13,054 nt of DNA from the NCBI GenBank assembly GCA_012719115.1, contig JAAYAZ010000103.1, positions 1 to 13,054 on the forward strand. The letters are read 5' to 3'. A program made the position numbers and the translations under genes. Shown piece by piece: positions 7,488 through 13,054 of the stretch (the stretch's first letter is position 1; every line of letters starts with the position of its first letter). The notes below the pieces were generated by a model. The model searched no databases. It was given only the letters and a program-made list of their open reading frames with translations, and had not been told where the DNA came from. The stretch is from Dehalococcoidales bacterium (GTDB lineage Bacteria > Chloroflexota > Dehalococcoidia > Dehalococcoidales > UBA5627).

Positions 7488-7787
7488 TTATTTTAGCACA
7501 ATAAATAAAATAACTAACAATACAATCATAATTGCTGCAAAAACAGCAATGCGTTTTATTTCATATATTAAATCAATTTTGCCGATATTAACAGGCATAA
7601 CAGCAACGTTGTCTCTAACCGAAAGAACATCGGCCTCTTGTTTTACATTATCGTTTGTTTCCTTTTTATCTCTATCATTATCGGAAACAACAGCCCTCAA
7701 CTCATTTACGGGCTTCTCGATTTGCCCGCCTGTTTTTTTTGCCTGGTAGGCATATTTCCCTTTGCCTCGTTTTTGCTTTGCCGCCAT
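7488..7787 (-). CDS. Small tail-anchored membrane protein, unrecognised
   Basis: A 99-aa protein I cannot assign to a named family. The first 60 residues are hydrophilic and charged: a basic start (MAAKQKRGKGK, then KK), then an Asp/Lys-rich and probably disordered stretch (about 35-52). Residues about 80-98 form one strongly hydrophobic helix (AVFAAIMIVLLVILFIVL) ending in a final Lys, so the protein is probably tail-anchored with its soluble part in the cytoplasm. It has no cysteine and no signal peptide. The ATG is well supported by AGGGAGG 6 nt upstream. It sits 26 nt after xerD and 24 nt before pcm, so it is surely part of that operon. The tryptophan-free charged region does not suggest SecE or TatA, which I considered. 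Confidence 0.8.
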   Translation of the reverse strand: MAAKQKRGKGKYAYQAKKTGGQIEKPVNELRAVVSDNDRDKKETNDNVKQEADVLSVRDNVAVMPVNIGKIDLIYEIKRIAVFAAIMIVLLVILFIVLK

Positions 7788-7813
7788 AAAAGACCTCCCT
7801 GAACTCGCTATAA

Positions 7814-8728
7814 TTAAGATTGTTTAGCCCTGGGATGGGCTTTCTCATAGGTATTTCGGACATGCTCCGACGTAAGATGTGTATATATTTGAGTAGTAGA
7901 AATATTGGCATGCCCCAATAGTTCCTGTACCGACCTGAGGTCTGCTCCTCCGCTTAACATATGCGTGGCGAAGCTGTGTCTTAAAGTATGCGGAGTTACC
8001 TGTTTATCCAGCCCCGCATCTTTTGCATAATTTTTAAGTATCTGCCACAAACCCTGCCTTGTTAAGCGTTCTCCACGCTGGTTTAAAAACAAGGCTTTTT
8101 CTGTTTCCCTGTGTGCCCATAAAGGACGGACCTCTTTTACATACTCATCGATAATTTTTGCCGCTTGAGGATAAATAGGGATCATTCTTTCTTTGCTGCC
8201 TTTACCGAAGCAACGCACAAAACAGTTATTGATATCGACATCCCCCAGATTCAATGAAACAAGTTCGGTTACTCTCATACCACTGGCATAAAGCAGTTCG
8301 AGCATTGCCCTGTCTCGCCTGGCATCCGGAGTTGTTGACTTGGCAGGTTGTTCTATTAAATGCCTTACCTGGCTTATAGAAAGCGCATCCGGTAAAGGCT
8401 TGCCAACTTTCGGAGAGCTTACGTTATCTGTCGGGTCTTCTTTTAATTTCCCCTCAGACACCATAAAACCGAAAAATGATTTCGCTGCCGCAACTTTACG
8501 CGCCATAGTGGTAACAGCATAATTTCTTTCCTTAAGGTTCAACATATAACTCAACATACTTTGCCGGCTAAAAATCTCCCAGGACGGAATTATATTCTTA
8601 CCCATACATTCCGCTTCAAAAAAAGCCATTAGCTGCAGTAAATCGTTACGATAGGCTTCAACCGTGTTGCCTGAAAAGCCTTTTTCCACAGTAAGGTAAT
8701 TTAAAAAGCTTTCAATATCTTCCTTCAT
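7814..8728 (-). CDS. xerD: XerD-type tyrosine site-specific recombinase
   Basis: A 304-aa recombinase of the type that resolves chromosome dimers at dif. The N-terminal SAM-like core-binding domain (about 1-95) contains EKGFSGNTVEAYRNDL. The catalytic domain (about 112-300) has all the active residues: Arg152 (GMRVTEL), Lys176 (GKGSKER), His247 and Arg250 (HTLRH), His273 (LGH) and the nucleophile Tyr282 (TQIYTH). Segments such as FVRCFGKG and RLTRQG resemble Bacillus XerD more than XerC, although the C-terminal AHPRAK also occurs in XerC. No integrase-style arm-binding domain, att site or phage gene is present, so a housekeeping role fits. The ATG has GGAGG 5 nt upstream. It is the first gene of the minus-strand operon. 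A dif site was not recognised in the window. Confidence 0.92.
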   Translation of the reverse strand: MKEDIESFLNYLTVEKGFSGNTVEAYRNDLLQLMAFFEAECMGKNIIPSWEIFSRQSMLSYMLNLKERNYAVTTMARKVAAAKSFFGFMVSEGKLKEDPTDNVSSPKVGKPLPDALSISQVRHLIEQPAKSTTPDARRDRAMLELLYASGMRVTELVSLNLGDVDINNCFVRCFGKGSKERMIPIYPQAAKIIDEYVKEVRPLWAHRETEKALFLNQRGERLTRQGLWQILKNYAKDAGLDKQVTPHTLRHSFATHMLSGGADLRSVQELLGHANISTTQIYTHLTSEHVRNTYEKAHPRAKQS

Positions 8729-8757
8729 GCTGCCTCCTCACTGCCATAGTTTCCACT

Positions 8758-8766
8758 ATTTTAACA
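8758..8766 (-). promoter_or_regulatory. Extended -10 promoter of the xerD operon
   Basis: On the minus strand TGT-TAAAAT (8766-8758) is an extended -10 with 5 of 6 core matches. The -35 position 17 nt upstream (TTAATT) is weak. The start would be near 8751, giving a leader of about 22 nt to the xerD ATG. Confidence 0.5.
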
Positions 8767-8803
8767 TAACTCGATAAAATAATTAAGTAGCTGTAAATAT
8801 CCT

Positions 8804-8832
8804 TTGACAAGTACTTCCTTTAATAATACTAT
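8804..8832 (+). promoter_or_regulatory. Promoter of the alanine-rich repeat protein gene
   Basis: A perfect TTGACA (8804-8809), 17-nt spacer and TACTAT (8827-8832; 4 of 6). Transcription would start near 8839, about 55 nt before the ATG. It is divergent from the xerD promoter. Confidence 0.6.
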
Positions 8833-8893
8833 TTATATTGTCACTCTGAGTTAAAATAAAAAATAGTTAATGCTCAGTCGGGACGGAGGATAT

Positions 8894-9745
8894 ATGTCTT
8901 CAAAAAATGATGAAAGTAAAAATCAACCGGTGACAAAATCAGCTTCCGATGAAGAAACACAATATAAAGGGGCAAAAATCCTTACCAAGCCCCTGCCTCA
9001 AATACTTGACGAAATGGATGCCAATATTGAAGCCGCTGCCGAAGCAGCACGTCGGGCTGAAGCAGCAGCCAAAGCATCCAATGCCGCGGCCGTTTCCGCA
9101 ACCGATGCCTCCAACGAAGCCAGTAAAAGAGCCGAGGAAGCCAAACAGGCAGGCGAGCAAGCAGCAGCACAGGCAACAAAAGCAGCTACAGATGCCGCCA
9201 ATAAAGCTGAATTAATAGCTAACGGAGCAATTGCAGCTTCCGAACAGGCTGCCCAAAAAGCGGAGGAAGCGGACAAAGCGGCAAAGAATGCCGTTGATGT
9301 TTTCAAACAATTATCGGACGATGCTACCAGCAAGGCAGAGGAAATGCGCCAAGCCAGTGAACTGGCGGCAGACAGGGCCGTAAAAGCCGGAACTGATGCC
9401 GTAAGCCAGGCTGAAATGGTAGCAAACAATGCCATAGCTGCTTCTGAAAGAGCCTCCGGCAAAGCAGAAGAAGCGGAAAAAGCAGCCAAGGAAGCAATCC
9501 AGGTTTTTCAAAGACTTTCCGACGATGCTACCAGAAAAACCGATGAGTTACGTAAAGCCGGAGAAGCAGCCGCCGATAAAGCCGCTCAAGCAGCTTCAGA
9601 AATTGCAGCCCTTGCCGCCTTCTCAGTCAAAACTATCATAGAAGCAGCCGGCACGCTTACATCTCTTTCAGAACAGTTGCTGAGTAAAGCAGAGGAAACT
9701 TCAAAACACATCGATGCCTTGAACAACATTTCCGAATCCCAATAA
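8894..9745 (+). CDS. Alanine-rich helical protein of three 68-residue units, unrecognised
   Basis: A 283-aa protein dominated by Ala, Lys, Glu, Asp, Gln and Ser, with no Cys, Trp or signal peptide. I start at ATG 8894 (GGAGG 5 nt upstream) rather than the in-frame ATG at 8870, which has no site. Residues 1-40 are polar. Residues 41-244 are three tandem units of 68 residues (41-108, 109-176, 177-244). Units 2 and 3 are the most alike: both carry ANxAIAASE, a KAEEA-KAAK helix, QLSDDAT or RLSDDAT, and an Ala-rich tail. Unit 1 is diverged but in register. A less repetitive helix (about 245-283, with leucines) closes it. The pattern suggests one long helix or coiled coil. Phasin-like, LEA-like or envelope-spacing roles are conceivable, but nothing visible selects one. 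It is monocistronic, with its own promoter and terminator. Confidence 0.88.
   Translation: MSSKNDESKNQPVTKSASDEETQYKGAKILTKPLPQILDEMDANIEAAAEAARRAEAAAKASNAAAVSATDASNEASKRAEEAKQAGEQAAAQATKAATDAANKAELIANGAIAASEQAAQKAEEADKAAKNAVDVFKQLSDDATSKAEEMRQASELAADRAVKAGTDAVSQAEMVANNAIAASERASGKAEEAEKAAKEAIQVFQRLSDDATRKTDELRKAGEAAADKAAQAASEIAALAAFSVKTIIEAAGTLTSLSEQLLSKAEETSKHIDALNNISESQ
9014..9625 (+). repeat. Three in-frame 204-bp tandem repeats
   Basis: Units start at 9014, 9218 and 9422 and code for the three 68-residue units. The best nucleotide match is GACGATGCTACCAG at 9317-9330 and again at 9521-9534, exactly 204 bp apart. The first unit shows the repeat only at protein level. The copies have diverged enough to be an old duplication. 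Confidence 0.8.
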
Positions 9746-9769
9746 TTCTTTTTTGCGAAACAACAGGCT

Positions 9770-9808
9770 GTCTGCCCCGGCTTCTTACGAGTCGGAGCAG
9801 ACTTTTTA
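9770..9808 (+). terminator. Intrinsic terminator after the alanine-rich protein gene
   Basis: GTCTGC (9770-9775) pairs with GCAGAC (9797-9802). The stem continues inward past one C/A mismatch with CCGGC against GTCGG (one G-T pair), and the loop is TTCTTACGA. TTTTTATT follows directly. Confidence 0.88.
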
Positions 9809-9840
9809 TTCCCGGGAAGTTATATTTAGCGATCCACTCA

Positions 9841-9869
9841 TTCACCCTCAAGTTACCCTGTGATACAAT
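9841..9869 (+). promoter_or_regulatory. Promoter of uvrC
   Basis: TTCACC (9841-9846; 4 of 6), a 17-nt spacer ending in TGA, and TACAAT (9864-9869; 5 of 6) with the extended TGn. The start would be near 9876, about 21 nt before the uvrC start codon. No LexA-type box was recognised around it. Confidence 0.65.
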
Positions 9870-9896
9870 AATGTAAGTAATCCGAAGGAATTAATT

Positions 9897-11735
9897 TTGG
9901 ACAACACCATAAATAGTCTATTGACAGAAAAAGTAGAGCGATTACCGGAAAACCCCGGCGTTTATATTATGCGGGACTGTGATGGTGGCATTATCTATGT
10001 CGGCAAAGCGGTTAATCTGAAAAACCGCGTCAGGTCTTATTTTAACAATTCACAGGAACAGAGTTTTAAGATTACCCATATGGTGCCGCGTATAAATGAC
10101 ATCGACTACTTCATTACAGCATCGGAGGAGGAAGCTCTAATTCTTGAGCTCAATCTTATTAAAAGGCATAAGCCTTATTATAATATCAGGCTGAAGGACG
10201 ATAAAACTTTTCCATACCTGAAAATCTCGACTAATGAGGAATATCCGCAAGTTCAAATAACGCGCAGGCTGGAAGATGACGGCGCACGTTATTTCGGTCC
10301 TTTTTCAAGCGCCTATTCCGTCAGGCAAACACTGAAAATTATCAAGGATATTTTTCCGTTCCGCTCCTGCTCAAAAGATTTAAGTAAAAAAATAACCCGC
10401 CCCTGTCTGGAATACTATATACACAAATGCCCCGCACCCTGTATAAAGGCAATTTCCAAACAGGAATATAATGAGTCTATAAAAAAGCTGATATTGTTCT
10501 TAGAGGGAAAACAGGACAAAGTTGTGCGGCAACTGGAAAATAATATGAAAGAGGCTGTTTCAAAACTGGAATATGAAAAGGCCGCAGTACTCAGAGACCG
10601 CATAAAAGCGATAAAAGAAGTGATTAACTGGCAGAAGCTTGCTGTTACGGTAAAGGGCGAACAGGATGTAATCGCCTTCGCACAGGAAAAAGACACCGCC
10701 TATGCCCAGATATTTTTTATCCGCGCCGGGAAAATAATCGGCAGAGAAGGTTTTACAATGCAGGGGGCTCAATCCGAAGAACCTATGCAGGTAATGACTG
10801 ATTTTGTAAAACAATTCTACTCTTCCGCAACATACATTCCGTCTCTTATAGTCCTACAATACCCGATACTGGATAAAACCGTAATCGAAAGCTGGCTTAG
10901 CAAGAAAAAAGGCAACGCAGTGAAGATACAATCCCCCTCCAGGGGAAATAAAAAGCAACTTGTAGATACGGTTTCTATAAATGCCAGGCGGGGATTGGAA
11001 GAACTCAAGATTAAACGCATATCAAGCCAGAATAATATAGATACAGCTTTAAATGAGATACAACAAGTTCTTAAAATGCCTGTTTTGCCGTTAAGAATCG
11101 AGGGTTATGATATTTCCAATATTCAGGGAAAAGATGCCGTCGGAAGCATGGTAGTATTTGAAAAAGGCCGGCCTAAAACGGCTCATTATCGACGTTTCCG
11201 CATTAAGACATTACAAAAGCCCAACGATTTTGCCATGATGCAGGAGGTTATCAAGCGACGGTTCGGTAGGTATAATAAAAACAAACAGGATACCGCGGAT
11301 ACCTGGAAAATAATGCCGGACCTGATGCTTATCGACGGAGGCAAAGGCCAACTCAGTTCGGTAATTGAAATACTTAAAAACACCGATGTTGAGTCTTTAA
11401 CAGTCATCGGTTTGGCAAAGGAAAATGAGGAGATATTTACTCCGGGCATTTCCGAACCGATAGTATTGCCTAAAAGTTCCCCCGCTCTGCAACTGCTGCA
11501 ACGTGTGAGAGATGAAGCGCACCGTTTTGCTGTCGGTTACCATCATAACCTCCATAAGAAACAAACATTTGTTTCTTCACTTGACGGGGTACCCGGAATC
11601 GGTCCTGCACGTAAGAAAGCGCTGATTAAGCGATTCGGGTCTGTAGCAGAGATTAAATCCGCAAATATCGAAGAACTATTGTCGGTAAAAGGTATAAACC
11701 TGCCTTTGGCACAAAAAATCAAGGAATACCTTTAA
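9897..11735 (+). CDS. uvrC: UvrABC excinuclease subunit C
   Basis: A 612-aa protein that makes both incisions in nucleotide excision repair; it is recruited by UvrB at DNA lesions. The start is TTG at 9897, with AAGGAA 7-8 nt upstream. The GIY-YIG nuclease domain (about 16-95) has GVY 21-23, YVG 34-36, Arg44 and Glu84. Cysteines 158, 170, 178 and 182 have the 12-8-4 spacing of the E. coli Fe-S cysteines. The UVR domain binding UvrB is at about 212-247. The RNase H-like nuclease domain follows: EGYDISNIQG near 401-410, an Asp in MLIDGGKGQ and His in RDEAHRF. A C-terminal tandem helix-hairpin-helix closes it (GVPGIGPARKKAL, then LLSVKGI). The length is typical. It has its own promoter; no uvrA or uvrB is in the window, and no clear terminator follows. 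Confidence 0.97.
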   Translation: MDNTINSLLTEKVERLPENPGVYIMRDCDGGIIYVGKAVNLKNRVRSYFNNSQEQSFKITHMVPRINDIDYFITASEEEALILELNLIKRHKPYYNIRLKDDKTFPYLKISTNEEYPQVQITRRLEDDGARYFGPFSSAYSVRQTLKIIKDIFPFRSCSKDLSKKITRPCLEYYIHKCPAPCIKAISKQEYNESIKKLILFLEGKQDKVVRQLENNMKEAVSKLEYEKAAVLRDRIKAIKEVINWQKLAVTVKGEQDVIAFAQEKDTAYAQIFFIRAGKIIGREGFTMQGAQSEEPMQVMTDFVKQFYSSATYIPSLIVLQYPILDKTVIESWLSKKKGNAVKIQSPSRGNKKQLVDTVSINARRGLEELKIKRISSQNNIDTALNEIQQVLKMPVLPLRIEGYDISNIQGKDAVGSMVVFEKGRPKTAHYRRFRIKTLQKPNDFAMMQEVIKRRFGRYNKNKQDTADTWKIMPDLMLIDGGKGQLSSVIEILKNTDVESLTVIGLAKENEEIFTPGISEPIVLPKSSPALQLLQRVRDEAHRFAVGYHHNLHKKQTFVSSLDGVPGIGPARKKALIKRFGSVAEIKSANIEELLSVKGINLPLAQKIKEYL

Positions 11736-11803
11736 TTATCTTTATTTCCCTTGTTATAAAATCGCTTTTTACAAATATTTATTCAAAATAATAACCGAAC
11801 CCC

Positions 11804-11832
11804 TTGACATTATGACTGTTAAATACTAAATT
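11804..11832 (+). promoter_or_regulatory. Promoter of the 119-aa unrecognised gene
   Basis: A perfect TTGACA (11804-11809), a 17-nt spacer and TAAATT (11827-11832; 4 of 6). The start would be near 11839, about 47 nt before the GTG. It lies in the 150-nt spacer after uvrC, so the downstream gene need not depend on uvrC read-through. Confidence 0.6.
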
Positions 11833-11885
11833 AGATGTAATTAAATATAGTTAGCCATAAAGGATTGGTAACGGGGGACTATATA

Positions 11886-12245
11886 GTGTTTGGGACTAAC
11901 GAAGATAATTATTTCCGCGCCAGACCCAAAAGTTGTACTGAATCACAGGAAGCGGTTAATAAAGAACTTTTGGAAGCTAAAATGATTCAGCGCAAAGGCA
12001 GCATTGAAGCTATGAGACAGCGTTATATGACATTGCAAAAAGTTTCCACCGACAACAACGCTTTATTTATTGCCCAAAAATGCCCTCAATACGTAGCAAG
12101 CCTGGATAATACTATTCTGGCGGCGCAGTACCGGAAAATGGAACGTTTTGCCGGCGAAAGGGCAGAGAAAAAGGCTACGTCAAAAATACAAGTGCGTACA
12201 CCCGACATAGAAAAGCTCAGAAGACGCTATAATTTGGACAACTGA
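11886..12245 (+). CDS. Small charged protein of unknown function
   Basis: I do not recognise this 119-aa protein. I start at GTG 11886 because GGGGGA lies 8 nt upstream. An in-frame TTG at 11865 adds seven residues, but its nearest AAGGA is only 1 nt away. The product is basic and mostly helical by appearance, without signal peptide or membrane segment. An acidic start (GTNEDNYF) leads to a charged helix (about 20-50, including KELLEAK and IEAMRQRYMTL). A middle part (about 58-83) follows with CPQYVASLDNTILAAQYRKMERF, then a Lys/Arg-rich tail ending TPDIEKLRRRYNLDN. There are two cysteines (about 17 and 66) but no zinc-binding pattern. It has its own promoter. Its TGA abuts the stop of the convergent HAD gene with no spacer. 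A basic RNA- or protein-binding accessory factor is possible but is a guess. Confidence 0.72.
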   Translation: MFGTNEDNYFRARPKSCTESQEAVNKELLEAKMIQRKGSIEAMRQRYMTLQKVSTDNNALFIAQKCPQYVASLDNTILAAQYRKMERFAGERAEKKATSKIQVRTPDIEKLRRRYNLDN

Positions 12246-13054
12246 CTATCCGTTCTTTAGAAGATATTTTTCGATAGCCGCCGCTACCCCGCCGTTTTCC
12301 ACATCAAATGTTATGTCATCTGCAAGCGCTTTAAGTTCATCAAAGGCGTTTCCCATAGCTATTTTTGTTCCGGCAGCTTCAAAAAGCGGCAAGTCGTTTA
12401 GCCCGTCCCCTATTGCCAGCACCTCATCCTTTTTTATGCCGGAGTATTCTATTAAAAATCGCAGAGCTTCTCCTTTGGATACCCGGGGATCAACTATATT
12501 TAAGAATTCGATATTGGGGTGCGCCGGTGAATGTGCCGGTGAAAACCTCAGAGCCCCGTCAAACTCGTTTTTAAACATCAATACCTGCTCATCTTCCTCT
12601 TTGCTGCGTGAAATCAGTTCCGCCTTAACAATTTTATGACATTCGCATATTTTATCAAGGTCGTCGATAACCGGGTCAACCCCAAAGTAGTTACGATGAA
12701 CTGCATCCGACCAGTTTGCCTTTTCCGCATAAAACTTTTCGGTAGTATAAAGCTCAAGATAAATCTTATTCGCTCTGGTAAACTCCACTGCTCTTCTGAT
12801 TAACGTTTCGTCAATCGTTTTCATATAAATTACATCGTCATTTACAGGGTCGCTGATTACTGCCCCGTCGAAGAATATATGATAGCCTTGCAACGATAAT
12901 TCTTCAATAATACGGCGGCAGGCTCTTATAACCCTGCCGGTTGAAAGAGAAACCTGAACACCCATCGCTTGGGCTTTGGCAATTGTCTTTGCATCAGCAG
13001 CAGAAATCTTCCCGTCCTTATCGACCAAAGTTCCGTCAACATCCACTACCAGTA
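12246..13054 (-). CDS. Cof-type HAD-superfamily phosphatase (N-terminus outside window)
   Basis: The reading frame is open to the right edge, so the true start is outside; 268 residues are visible. An in-frame GTG at 13046 would leave out the first beta strand, so I do not take it as the start. The four HAD motifs are present: DVDGTLVD with the nucleophile Asp at visible residues 4-11, STGR for motif II, the motif III Lys in RVSKGEAL, and GDGLNDLPLFEAAG for motif IV. The inserted segment between motifs II and III fits the large C2-type cap of the Cof/YbiV group. These enzymes dephosphorylate sugar phosphates, FMN or similar small phosphates with Mg2+; the substrate cannot be told from sequence. 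It is convergent with the 119-aa gene, and its TAG directly touches that gene's TGA. Confidence 0.9.
   Translation of the reverse strand, partial: LVVDVDGTLVDKDGKISAADAKTIAKAQAMGVQVSLSTGRVIRACRRIIEELSLQGYHIFFDGAVISDPVNDDVIYMKTIDETLIRRAVEFTRANKIYLELYTTEKFYAEKANWSDAVHRNYFGVDPVIDDLDKICECHKIVKAELISRSKEEDEQVLMFKNEFDGALRFSPAHSPAHPNIEFLNIVDPRVSKGEALRFLIEYSGIKKDEVLAIGDGLNDLPLFEAAGTKIAMGNAFDELKALADDITFDVENGGVAAAIEKYLLKNG

Noticed and set aside
7814-8728. The tyrosine recombinase as an integrase of a mobile element
   Set aside because: It has XerD length and motifs, sits in a housekeeping operon, and there are no att repeats, tRNA or phage genes nearby.
8828-8877. Short inverted repeats ACTATTT/AAATAGT (8828-8834, 8861-8867) and CTGAG/CTCAG as an operator or riboswitch
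   Set aside because: The arms are 5-7 bp in AT-rich DNA with long loops; no more than chance is expected.
8998-9489. A 163-codon minus-strand open frame rich in Ala and Ser
   Set aside because: It is the complement of the GC-rich alanine codons of the repeat protein. It has no ribosome binding site or domain of its own.
1-13054. CRISPR arrays, tRNA or rRNA genes, insertion sequences
   Set aside because: I saw no regularly spaced direct repeats, cloverleaf-like sequence, rRNA signature or transposase with terminal inverted repeats on either strand.

Overview
The window reads as an ordinary stretch of bacterial chromosome: nearly fully coding, moderately low GC (estimated by eye, not counted), Shine-Dalgarno-led genes with some TTG and GTG starts, and no tRNA, rRNA, IS element, phage gene or CRISPR array that I can see. 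The gene set resembles Dehalococcoidia-type Chloroflexota: a left-handed-helix sugar nucleotidyltransferase beside prfA-prmC, an EF-G2-type GTPase, and a SpoIIM-family membrane protein in a genome slice with no sporulation genes. That placement is an inference from remembered family resemblance, not from a search.

Left part (1-3921). A membrane-anchored SurA/parvulin-type peptidyl-prolyl isomerase runs off the left edge on the minus strand. Divergent from it is a sugar-1-phosphate nucleotidyltransferase. After a 10-bp-arm palindrome and an extended -10 promoter comes prfA-prmC, translationally coupled through an ATGA overlap. These two encode release factor 1 and the methyltransferase that modifies its GGQ glutamine. 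A bidirectional intrinsic terminator (3997-4032) separates prmC from the convergent minus-strand block.

Middle part (4058-8728, minus strand). Transcription probably starts near 8751 and reads xerD, a 99-aa tail-anchored membrane protein, pcm, a spoIIM-family gene and an EF-G2-like GTPase. The spacings are 26, 24, an 11-nt overlap, and 78 nt. This looks like one operon, with a possible internal start before the GTPase.

Right part (8894-13054). A 283-aa alanine-rich helical protein made of three 68-residue units has its own promoter and terminator. Then come uvrC (TTG start, clear promoter, four cysteines with Fe-S-type spacing) and a 119-aa unrecognised protein with its own TTGACA promoter. 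Last is a convergent Cof-type HAD phosphatase cut by the right edge. The stop codons of the last two genes abut with no spacer.

I found no convincing new defence, mobile or biosynthetic system. The most unusual items are the three-unit alanine-rich protein, the unrecognised 119-aa gene, the xerD-pcm-spoIIM-EF-G2 arrangement with its tail-anchored protein, and the palindrome upstream of prfA.
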